From: Paenibacillus kyungheensis
GTDB taxonomy: Bacteria; Bacillota; Bacilli; Paenibacillales; Paenibacillaceae
Reading direction: 5' to 3'
DNA length: 64,000 nucleotides
NCBI RefSeq assembly: GCF_028606985.1
Contig: NZ_CP117416.1
Location: 3,696,001 to 3,760,000 of the forward strand
Both the position numbers and the translations under genes were made by a program. The notes below the pieces were generated by a model, which was not told the DNA's origin, did not search any database, and saw only the letters and a program-made list of their open reading frames with translations. Below are positions 17,983 through 26,067 of the stretch, piece after piece. Positions within the stretch are counted from its first letter, which is position 1, and the number at the start of each line of letters is the position of its first letter.

Positions 17983-20421
17983 ATGACAACAACTACGAAA
18001 TGGGTAGCATGGATATTATCTCTCAGTCTTATCATTACTCTTCTACCAACAGGGCAAACCAGTTATGCTGCAACAACTCCTATGCTTAGTAGCGGAAGTA
18101 CAGTTGCAACTAACGTGAACGTATATGTCGATCCAACTGGAAATGATGTTACAGGTACAGGCACCAAATTAGCACCTTTCAAAACACTATTCAAAGCTAG
18201 ATCAACAATACGTGCATATAAAGGCAATTTACCTGCTGGCGGTGTTACCGTTTGGGTGAAAGGTGGAACGTACAATTTAGCAACAACGTTCGATCTCAAT
18301 GCCCAAGATTCAGGCACACCTGACAAGCCAGTCATTTATCGCACCTATCCTGGAGAAACGGTTACGTTAACGACAGGCAAAGGAATTGATCCAACATCAT
18401 GGCAACCGCTAAGCGCAGATGCAGCAGCACGTGTGAATCCTGCGGTTCAACCAAGTAAACTACGCGAGCTCGATGTAGCTTCGCTCAATATACAGAATAT
18501 TGCTGGTTTTTCAGGCGGCACAACATTTACAGAGCAATGGGGTATTGTTGATCTGATCGTGGATGGTATTAGACAACCGATCTCTCAATGGCCTAACGAA
18601 GATCAAAGTATTGCAGCAAATCGTGCAGGTTGGGTGACAATGAACGGTTCCGCAGATTCCAAATCTTTTTATTACGGTGAAGGCGGTACACCAGAAAATG
18701 GAATCTCAGATGATGAGGTTAACGCAGATGGTACTAATCGTATCCAACGCTGGAAAGCTTCAATGGCTAAAGGACATGACCTTTATCTTAAAGGATTTTG
18801 GAGAACAGCTTGGAGCCCTGTCACTAGCAAAGTAGGCGCTATTTATCCAGATGATAATATTATCTCTCTATACGATATTCCAAGTGGCGGTATGGGCGAT
18901 AAATTTAGCAAAACAGTCGTAACCAATACATTAAAAAGTTCAACTGTAAGTATGGATGTCTATCGACCTAATCTAATGGCTTCTTCTGTACAAGCAGATG
19001 TGTATGCACCGGTCGTGTCTACTCCAAGTACTCCGATGTTCAATGTAACTTCCAGTGTGTACGGATTAACTGATGATCCTTTTATTCCAGATACAAGTGT
19101 TAGTTATCGAGTCGGTACAGGCAAAGAAGAATGGAAAGCAATTAACTATTTAGATGAAATCGATGTTCCTGGTGAATGGGCACTAGATTTTAAAGATGGC
19201 AAAATTTATTACTATCCTACAGGTGATATTACTAAACAAATCATTACTTTATCTGATAACAAAGCATCGATTATCAAAATGAGTGATGCTTCTTATATTC
19301 AATGGCTTGGATTTACAGTTGAAGGCGGTATGGGAAACGGGATCGAAATGCAGCGTTCTCATCATATGAAGATTGCTGGAAATACAATCTGTTATGTCAC
19401 AGGTACAGGGATTGTCGATTACTATGGCAATAACAATCTGATTCAAAGTAATGATGTCTATGAAATTGGAGCCGCAGGAATCTCGATGGGATACTCTGGC
19501 GACCGTACTAATCTGGTATCAGGTAATTCCAGAATCACAAATAACCATATTTTCAATATCGGAACGTTGGTTAGTCTGGAAGGTATCGTTATCCGTGAAT
19601 CAGTCGGTACTAAGATTGATCATAACTTGATCCATGATACACCGAAGGCGGCAGTTAAGTATACTTCAGATAACAACCTTTTGTTTGAGTATAATGAAAT
19701 CCACAATACGTCTTTAGTAGAAAGCGATTCAGGTGCTTTTTATACACCACAGGACTGGACTTCTTATGGAAATGTTCTTCGCTATAACTTTATTCATCAT
19801 AACAAACGCTCGCATGGATTTTATTTTGATGATGGAGATAGCGGTGATGTGGTGAGCAAAAATATTATCCAACAATCTCAGATCGCTTTTATTATGGGCG
19901 GTGGACACGATAATCTGGCACAAAACAATCTGATTATTGCTTCCAGAGCAGCAGGACAGATTGATGATCGCGGAATTACACGTGGCTATACGGCTACAGG
20001 CGCTTATGCTCAGAATCTGATTAGCAAAAATCCAACTTCTGGCGCATGGCTACAATACGGCAAAGACCTAAAAGCGACGTATGGTTATACCACCAATCTA
20101 TGGGCAGATATTCTTAACCCTGACTGGCATCCTGAATATCCAAATGGTTCTTCGATCTCAGATAATGTATTTGTTCAGACAGGTGCAGTGACTACACCCA
20201 AAAAAGGATCTTTTACAGTCGCTAATAATGTGATTCTAAATACTATTGCTGATGCTCAATTTTATAATGCTAACACGATGGATTATCGTACCAATAATGC
20301 AAGTATTCTTAGCAAATTCACTGATTTAAATACGGTTTTCCCACAGATCGGATTATCTCAAGATGAATACAGAGTGCAAGTAATTTCTAGATCAGCTTCA
20401 GGCGGAATGAGTAATCATTAA
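17983..20421 (+). CDS. Secreted right-handed beta-helix protein, array copy 2
   Basis: An 812-residue paralogue of copy 1 with a signal peptide (residues 1-29/30, SYA-A). The conserved blocks are all present: VYVDPTGNDVTGTG near residue 47, GGVTVWVKGGTYNL, DSGTPDKPVIYRTYPGE, LDEIDVPGEWALDFKDGKIYYYP and the Asn-rich helix rungs. Conserved acids are D582 (SDSGAFYT), D591 and D616. The variable insert spans about residues 311-374 and includes DVY-containing segments (SMDVYRPNL, QADVYAPVV). The C-terminus carries the array-specific tail (EYRVQVISRSASGGMSNH). Probably a cell-wall or extracellular polysaccharide-acting enzyme; no cell-wall anchor motif is seen. Start fixed by AGGAGG. Confidence 0.86.
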   Translation: MTTTTKWVAWILSLSLIITLLPTGQTSYAATTPMLSSGSTVATNVNVYVDPTGNDVTGTGTKLAPFKTLFKARSTIRAYKGNLPAGGVTVWVKGGTYNLATTFDLNAQDSGTPDKPVIYRTYPGETVTLTTGKGIDPTSWQPLSADAAARVNPAVQPSKLRELDVASLNIQNIAGFSGGTTFTEQWGIVDLIVDGIRQPISQWPNEDQSIAANRAGWVTMNGSADSKSFYYGEGGTPENGISDDEVNADGTNRIQRWKASMAKGHDLYLKGFWRTAWSPVTSKVGAIYPDDNIISLYDIPSGGMGDKFSKTVVTNTLKSSTVSMDVYRPNLMASSVQADVYAPVVSTPSTPMFNVTSSVYGLTDDPFIPDTSVSYRVGTGKEEWKAINYLDEIDVPGEWALDFKDGKIYYYPTGDITKQIITLSDNKASIIKMSDASYIQWLGFTVEGGMGNGIEMQRSHHMKIAGNTICYVTGTGIVDYYGNNNLIQSNDVYEIGAAGISMGYSGDRTNLVSGNSRITNNHIFNIGTLVSLEGIVIRESVGTKIDHNLIHDTPKAAVKYTSDNNLLFEYNEIHNTSLVESDSGAFYTPQDWTSYGNVLRYNFIHHNKRSHGFYFDDGDSGDVVSKNIIQQSQIAFIMGGGHDNLAQNNLIIASRAAGQIDDRGITRGYTATGAYAQNLISKNPTSGAWLQYGKDLKATYGYTTNLWADILNPDWHPEYPNGSSISDNVFVQTGAVTTPKKGSFTVANNVILNTIADAQFYNANTMDYRTNNASILSKFTDLNTVFPQIGLSQDEYRVQVISRSASGGMSNH

Positions 20422-20522
20422 AATGAATAGGAATTTTCATATTATTGTGAACTTTTTATGAATATAGTAGGTCTTATCTGCTCTCTCCTGCTACTTGCGA
20501 TTCATAAAATAAATTGATTTCT

Positions 20523-20564
20523 GGGGATAATTGGTAACTAACCATCTTAATTATCCCCCTTTTT
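20523..20564 (+). terminator. Rho-independent terminator after beta-helix copy 2
   Basis: GGGGATAATT pairs with AATTATCCCC across an 16-nt loop, followed by TTTTT. Between here and 20746 no gene is visible. Confidence 0.9.
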
Positions 20565-20746
20565 ATCAGAAAAAGTCGATTTTTAACTTAAATTAACCAA
20601 ATTTATCTATAACCATTACAAAATGGGCAAAAGTATCCGACAAAGTAACTAGTGAACCTAATTCGATAATTATAAAAGCAAATATCCACTTCCAATAGAC
20701 CTGACCTATAGGTAAACCATATTTCAATATGAAAGGATGTTTTATA

Positions 20747-23062
20747 ATGTTTAGAAAGACGCCGTTAGCGATGTTAATGGTGATAACTACACTACTTGTT
20801 AGTACTTTGTTGTCACCTGATTTCGCTTTTGCAGATCGCACAGTCAATGGAAATGTTGTGACCTTGAGTAGTGGAGCCACTACCAATACAGGTCTTAATA
20901 TCTACGTAGATGGTTCAGTAGCTGCTTCAGGATCAGGTACTAAAGATGCTCCATTCAAAACGATACTTGAAGCTAGAAATGCTATTCGTGCCAAAAAAGG
21001 AGTTTTACCCGTTGGAGGAATTACAGTATGGGTCAAGGGCGGCACATACAAATTCACTTCTACACTCGATCTGAATGCTTCCGATTCTGGAGCACCTGGT
21101 AAATCGATCGTCTATCGTACGTATCCTGGAGAGAAAGTTATTATTTCTAACGGTACATCTGTTGATCCTACTCTCTGGAAACCATTAAGCAGTGACGCAC
21201 AATCAAGAGTAAATCCAAAAGTAAGTGCAAGCAAATTAGTTGAGCTTGATGTGAAAGCTATGGGACTTACGAATATTAACAGCTTCCCTGGTGGCAATTC
21301 TTTTTCCGATAAATGGGGCATTATTGATCTAATTGTTGATCATGAACGTCAACCGATCTCACAATGGCCGAACCCGGGTGAAATGGCTGGTTCCAAACGT
21401 GCAGGCTGGACAACAGCTAACGGTTCTGCTGACGCTAAATCTTTTTATTACGGTGAAAATGGTATTCCTACAGATGGACAAACTGATGATGAATTAAATG
21501 CAGACGGAACCAACCGTTCTGAACGTTGGGCATCTTCAGTCAATGCAGGACATGCTCTTTATCTTCAAGGCTTCTGGAGAACAGTATGGAGCCCGGTAAC
21601 AAGCAAAGTACAAAGTATTGATAATGGAGAAGGAAGTATCTCTTTACTGGACACACCTTCAGGTGGTATGGGTTCCAAATGGAGTAAAGATATTGCGAAC
21701 TCTAATCCAGTGTACCGTACAGGAGATGGAACCGAAGAATGGCGTGCGGTTAACTATCTAGATGAAATTGATGTTCCCGGTGAATGGGCGCTTGATTTCA
21801 AAGATGGTAAAGTATACTACTATCCAGATGGCGATATCAAAACAAAAGATGTAGAGATTGCTGATAATGCGACACCGATCATCAAAATGTATGCTACTTC
21901 TTATCTTCAATTACTAGGCTTCCAATTAGAAGATAGTATGAGCAACGGTATCGAAATGCAAAAAACAAATCATATTACAATAGCTGGTAATACGATTTTG
22001 AATGTAAGTGGTGGCGGGATTGTAGATTACTATGGTAGTTACAATCTAATTAAAAGTAATGATATTTATGATACAGGTGAATTTGGAATTAGCTTAGGTT
22101 ATGCCGGTGACCGAACAACTACATTTACCAAATCCAATACACGTGTTACCAATAACCATATTCATCATACCGGTCTACTCGCGCATCTTGCTGGTATTAT
22201 CGTACGGGATTCTAACAATGTATGGATAGATCATAATCTAATCCATGATGTTCCCAAAGACGGTATCCGTTATGTAAGCAGTACAAACTTAACGTTTGAA
22301 TTTAATGAAATTCATAATACCGCATTAGTAGAAAGTGATACAGGTGCTTTCTATACTGCACAAGACTGGACTTCATATGGTAACGATCTTCGTTATAACT
22401 TTATTCATAACAATGTACGTGCTAACGGATTTTATGTCGATGGTGGCGATGCAGGCGATAACTTCTATAACAATATTATTCAAGGTTCTGATCGTGCATT
22501 CCAATTTAACGGTCATCACAATATCGGTCGTAACAATGTGGTTGTTGCTTCTTCCAAAGTACAGATTGAGAACCGTAGCGATGTGCTTACAACCGATGTA
22601 GTGGCTAATGCGATTATGACCAAAAGCTATGGTGTAGGTAGTAGCTTTGCTGATGGATTGCGTTCCAAAAATCCTGCGTCTGGTGCTTGGGCAAGCTTTG
22701 CAAATGAACTCAAAACACGTTATGGCTATACCGATAACTTATGGACCGATATGCTCAATGCTAACTGGCATCCAGAATACTCTAATGGTTCTAAATTAGT
22801 CGATAATGCACTAGTTCAAGTAAATAGTGTGATCAAACCCAAACTAGGCAATATTACGATTGAAAAAAATAATATTATTCCTAAAGTAACTGATGCTAAC
22901 TTCTTCAATTACAGTCAAATGGACTTACGTACAAACAACAGACAAATTCTTGATAAATTCCCGAACTTGAATAGCATTTTCCCTCAAATCGGATTGCAAC
23001 AAGATATGTATCGTATTCGTGTCGTAACTCGTGCTGAGACAGGCGGATTCACCAATCACTAA
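20747..23062 (+). CDS. Secreted right-handed beta-helix protein, array copy 3 (minimal insert)
   Basis: A 771-residue paralogue. The frame extends to an ATG at 20729, but the ATG at 20747 has AAAGGA nine bases upstream and starts a normal signal peptide (MFRKTPLAML..., cleavage after AFA, residue 29). It has the same block order as copies 1 and 2, but the variable insert is reduced to a few residues (KDIANSNPV) between GSKWS and YRTGDGTEEW, so it shows the basic fold without the insert. Conserved acids are D531, D540 and D565. The C-terminal tail is MYRIRVVTRAETGGFTNH. Compared with the others it has extra residues near 620-640 (VVANAIMTKSYGVGSSFADG). Confidence 0.86.
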   Translation: MFRKTPLAMLMVITTLLVSTLLSPDFAFADRTVNGNVVTLSSGATTNTGLNIYVDGSVAASGSGTKDAPFKTILEARNAIRAKKGVLPVGGITVWVKGGTYKFTSTLDLNASDSGAPGKSIVYRTYPGEKVIISNGTSVDPTLWKPLSSDAQSRVNPKVSASKLVELDVKAMGLTNINSFPGGNSFSDKWGIIDLIVDHERQPISQWPNPGEMAGSKRAGWTTANGSADAKSFYYGENGIPTDGQTDDELNADGTNRSERWASSVNAGHALYLQGFWRTVWSPVTSKVQSIDNGEGSISLLDTPSGGMGSKWSKDIANSNPVYRTGDGTEEWRAVNYLDEIDVPGEWALDFKDGKVYYYPDGDIKTKDVEIADNATPIIKMYATSYLQLLGFQLEDSMSNGIEMQKTNHITIAGNTILNVSGGGIVDYYGSYNLIKSNDIYDTGEFGISLGYAGDRTTTFTKSNTRVTNNHIHHTGLLAHLAGIIVRDSNNVWIDHNLIHDVPKDGIRYVSSTNLTFEFNEIHNTALVESDTGAFYTAQDWTSYGNDLRYNFIHNNVRANGFYVDGGDAGDNFYNNIIQGSDRAFQFNGHHNIGRNNVVVASSKVQIENRSDVLTTDVVANAIMTKSYGVGSSFADGLRSKNPASGAWASFANELKTRYGYTDNLWTDMLNANWHPEYSNGSKLVDNALVQVNSVIKPKLGNITIEKNNIIPKVTDANFFNYSQMDLRTNNRQILDKFPNLNSIFPQIGLQQDMYRIRVVTRAETGGFTNH

Positions 23063-23086
23063 GCTGCTTTAACTTTTTAGATCATC

Positions 23087-23116
23087 AGCCGGGCTCTTAT
23101 GTAGTCCGGCTTTTTG
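23087..23116 (+). terminator. Rho-independent terminator after beta-helix copy 3
   Basis: AGCCGG/CCGGCT stem followed by TTTTT. Confidence 0.87.
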
Positions 23117-23248
23117 CTGTGTCCAATACCTCCTGTTCTTCCCTCCTCTCTATTGCCTGATTGATTAGTTATCAGACTGAACGGGTAAAAGCACTATGAA
23201 TCCGAACGACACGAAGACGATACAGACTTATAACAGGAGGAATTCATT

Positions 23249-24040
23249 ATGCTAGGTAAAAAAACAATTTTTATTACAGGTGCAGGTAGCGGACTTGGTA
23301 AAGGTGCTGCTCTAGGACTTGCCAAAAAAGGACATAAAGTTATTGCTTCTGTTGAAATTATTCCACAAGTGACTGAACTTCGAGAAGAAGCGAAAGCGCA
23401 AGGACTCGATATTGAAGTCATCAAATTAGATGTCAATAAACCACTTGACCGTATTCAATTGGAAAAATATGATTTTGATGTATATGTAGCAAATGCAGGG
23501 ATTGGTGAAGGTGGCCCACTGGCTGAGATTCCAGTTGATAATATCCGCCAAATTTTTGATACCAATGTATTTAATTCGTTAGAAATGGTACAGATTGTCG
23601 CACGCCAATTTGTCGCTAAAAAGAAAGGTAAAATTATCTTTGTCAGCTCTATCGCTGGACTTAGCGTAACTCCTTATCTGGGTGCATACTGTGCTTCCAA
23701 ACATGCTGTAGAAGCTATGGCACAAGCACTTAAAGAAGAACTGAAAGAGTTCGGTATTCAAGTCGCTACAATTAATCCTGGTCCATACAAAACAGGATTT
23801 AACGATAATATGTTTGAGCAAAAAGAAAAATGGTATGACGAGAAAACGAACTTTACCAAACGTTCTGATCTGGCAAAAGGCGAAAAAATGCTAGCTCAAC
23901 AATTCGATCCACAAGACATGATCGACAAAATGGTAGAAGTGATCGATGCGAAGCACCATCCTTTCCGCAACGTATATCCTGAGCCATCTGAACAACAAGT
24001 AAAAGAATATCAAGCTAAACTTTGGGAAGAAACAGTCTAA
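23249..24040 (+). CDS. Classical short-chain dehydrogenase/reductase
   Basis: The protein has 263 residues. The dinucleotide-binding TGAGSGLGKG is at 11-20, the NAG motif in VANAG, the catalytic Ser in VSSIAG, and Tyr/Lys in YCASK (YxxxK). The substrate is not predictable. The start follows ACAGGAGG. The gene is flanked by terminators on both sides, so it is transcribed on its own within the beta-helix array. No sign of recent transfer is obvious. Confidence 0.92.
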   Translation: MLGKKTIFITGAGSGLGKGAALGLAKKGHKVIASVEIIPQVTELREEAKAQGLDIEVIKLDVNKPLDRIQLEKYDFDVYVANAGIGEGGPLAEIPVDNIRQIFDTNVFNSLEMVQIVARQFVAKKKGKIIFVSSIAGLSVTPYLGAYCASKHAVEAMAQALKEELKEFGIQVATINPGPYKTGFNDNMFEQKEKWYDEKTNFTKRSDLAKGEKMLAQQFDPQDMIDKMVEVIDAKHHPFRNVYPEPSEQQVKEYQAKLWEETV

Positions 24041-24080
24041 CTCTGGTACTGTTTTGAGTTTATCCAATACTTTATCCAAA

Positions 24081-24124
24081 GCACACAGCGCAGGCATAAT
24101 CACTGCCTCTACTGTGTGTTTTTG
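24081..24124 (+). terminator. Rho-independent terminator after the SDR gene
   Basis: ACACAG...CTGTGT outer stem with AGGC/GCCT inner stem, followed by T5. Confidence 0.8.
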
Positions 24125-24182
24125 TATGTAATTTCAACGGTAATGATTCTATCTTCTTCTATAGACAAAAGATCACTAGAGT

Positions 24183-24211
24183 ACTTTGAAGTACCTATCG
24201 CACTTCAAAGT
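24183..24211. promoter_or_regulatory. 10-bp inverted repeat upstream of the PRISE-like reductase
   Basis: ACTTTGAAGT (24183-24192) and ACTTCAAAGT (24202-24211) form a perfect inverted repeat with a 9-nt spacer, about 70 nt before the start codon at 24284. It has no T run, so it is more likely an operator than a terminator. Confidence 0.5.
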
Positions 24212-24283
24212 GCGTACTTCTCAACGGTTGCATTATCCTGCAAGCTAATCATGTAACTTATTATGATTAAAGGAGTGCAATAG

Positions 24284-25354
24284 ATGAATAGAGTAACCCA
24301 TTCTTCTCGTAAAGTAGCGTTAGTTGTAGGGGCAAATGGAGTGATTGGTAGTAATCTGATTGATCATTTATCGACATTACCGAATTGGGAGATTATCGGG
24401 TTATCCCGTCGTGGCGGTGTATCTACAGATCGTGTTACTTATGTATCGGTAGACCTTTTTCAACGTGATCAAATAGATCAAGCCTTACAATCATTTCCTA
24501 CGATCACTCATATTTTTTATGCGGCATATCAAGATCGTCCCACATGGGCAGAATTGGTAGAACCTAATCTGAATATGCTAATCCATATCGTAGAAAGTGT
24601 AGAGACTATTTCCCCTACGCTTCAACATGTAAGTCTGATGCAAGGTTACAAAGTCTACGGTGCTCATCTAGGCGCATTCAAAACACCTGCACGTGAATCT
24701 GATGCAAGTCCGATGCCACCTGAATTTAATATGGCTCAGCAGAACTATCTTATGCAACAACAGCAAGGGAAAAGCTGGACATGGTCTGCGCTCCGTCCTT
24801 CTGTCGTGTGTGGATTTGCTGTAGGTAATCCTATGAATCTAGCGATGGTGATTGCGATCTATGCCACTATTTCCAAAGAACTTCAATTGCCTTTGCGATT
24901 TCCGGGTAAGCGTGGAGCCTATCACAGTATTCTCGAAATGACAGATGCCGGATTACTCGCCAAAGCTACAGTCTGGGCAGCGACTACTCCTGCTTGTGCG
25001 AATCAGGCTTTTAATATTAACAATGGTGATTTGTTCCGCTGGGAAGAGTTGTGGCCTACCATCGCTACGTATTTTGAGATGGAGACAGCTCCACCTTTAT
25101 CCATGAGTCTGGATACGATGATGAAAGACAAAGAAGCTTTGTGGAACGATATCGTTACCAAATATGGATTAACTGCTTATACGTATGCAGATGTATCTTC
25201 GTGGGCGTTTGGTGATTTTGTATTTTCGTGGGATTATGACTTTTTTGCTGACGGAAGCAAAGCACGTCGATTCGGATTTCATGAATATGTAGATACAGAA
25301 AAGATGTTTATCGCTATTTTTGAAGATTTTCGCAAACGTAATATTATTGCCTGA
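24284..25354 (+). CDS. PRISE-like (progesterone 5-beta-reductase/iridoid synthase family) SDR
   Basis: The protein has 356 residues, an atypical SDR. The NADP-binding motif is GANGVIG at 16-22. The PRISE-specific MQGYKVYGAHLG (K123 aligned to the catalytic Lys), a long RPSVVCGFAVGNPMNLA segment and FNINNGDLFRWEELWP are typical of this family, which reduces activated C=C bonds (enones). The motif that normally reads NFYY(D/x)QED is here EFNMAQQN, so the expected catalytic Tyr position holds N149. The start follows AAAGGAG at 8 nt. It is convergent with the HxlR gene, and a shared terminator separates them. The substrate is unknown. Confidence 0.85.
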   Translation: MNRVTHSSRKVALVVGANGVIGSNLIDHLSTLPNWEIIGLSRRGGVSTDRVTYVSVDLFQRDQIDQALQSFPTITHIFYAAYQDRPTWAELVEPNLNMLIHIVESVETISPTLQHVSLMQGYKVYGAHLGAFKTPARESDASPMPPEFNMAQQNYLMQQQQGKSWTWSALRPSVVCGFAVGNPMNLAMVIAIYATISKELQLPLRFPGKRGAYHSILEMTDAGLLAKATVWAATTPACANQAFNINNGDLFRWEELWPTIATYFEMETAPPLSMSLDTMMKDKEALWNDIVTKYGLTAYTYADVSSWAFGDFVFSWDYDFFADGSKARRFGFHEYVDTEKMFIAIFEDFRKRNIIA

Positions 25355-25470
25355 TCTTATCGTGTACAACTTATCAAAATAATCGTGTATTCCTTTCTTC
25401 CAGACAACATTATAAATAAATTACACTATATATGTAGAAATGGATACTTTTCCTCTATATGTATCGTCTA

Positions 25471-25508
25471 TCAAAAGCCGACCTTAGTGATAAGGTTTCG
25501 GCTTTTGA
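25471..25508. terminator. Bidirectional terminator between convergent genes
   Basis: TCAAAAGCCGA...TCGGCTTTTGA with inner ACCTTA/TAAGGT; A and T runs lie in the stem on both sides. Confidence 0.85.
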
Positions 25509-25512
25509 CGAT

Positions 25513-25881
25513 TTATATCACTTGAGAAGGAGACTCTACAATACGAGCTTGATCGCCATACTGTCTATGTAGATGAACTTCTCCCCATTTACACATCATA
25601 TGAAGTAACTCGGTGAGAGTTGTTCCATACTCGGTTAATTCATACTCTACTTTGGGAGGCACTACATTGTAAGACGTTCGCAATACTGTCCCTGCTTCTT
25701 CCAGTTCACGTAACTGCTGGGTTAACATTTTTTGAGTAATCGTTGGGATTAACTTTTTCAGTTCGCTAGTTCGTTTTTTACCAAACGTCAGATGAAATAA
25801 AATCACAGGTTTCCATTTGCCACCGATTACTTCTAATGTGACTTCAACTGCTGTATTATAGACTTTTTCTTCGTCTTTCAT
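25513..25881 (-). CDS. HxlR-family winged-helix transcriptional regulator
   Basis: The protein has 122 residues. The family signature is complete: EVTLEVIGGKWKPVILFHL, RTSELKKLIPTITQKMLTQQLRELEEAGTV, and the beta-wing PPKVEYELTEYG. The frame extends to a GTG at 25893, but the ATG at 25879-25881 follows AAAGGTGG by eight bases. The N-terminal Cys of redox-sensing members such as YodB/HypR is absent (Thr/Asn there), so it is probably not a thiol-switch sensor. It diverges from beta-helix copy 4 and converges with the PRISE-like gene, the two likeliest targets. Confidence 0.93.
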   Translation of the reverse strand: MKDEEKVYNTAVEVTLEVIGGKWKPVILFHLTFGKKRTSELKKLIPTITQKMLTQQLRELEEAGTVLRTSYNVVPPKVEYELTEYGTTLTELLHMMCKWGEVHLHRQYGDQARIVESPSQVI

Positions 25882-25989
25882 AATATAGTCCACCTTTCTG
25901 ACTAAAGTAGGTTGATACCTTAATAAAAACAGTTTCTCTGGGATATGCTATGGTAATCTTACTACATTCGCATCACAGATACACGATAT

Positions 25990-26019
25990 TTGACAGTTGT
26001 TAGTGATTCTACCTATACT
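25990..26019 (+). promoter_or_regulatory. Sigma-A promoter of beta-helix copy 4
   Basis: -35 TTGACA (perfect), spacer 18 nt, -10 TATACT. It lies about 50 nt before the TTG start of copy 4, which rules out starts further upstream in that frame. Confidence 0.75.
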
Positions 26020-26067
26020 AATGCCAACTCATTCTATATCAAATTATATTTACAAGGAGGTGTTCGC

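Noticed and set aside
25990-26067. Upstream TTG start of beta-helix copy 4 at 25990
   Set aside because: It lies within the -35 box of the promoter and has no SD site; the TTG at 26068 has a strong one.
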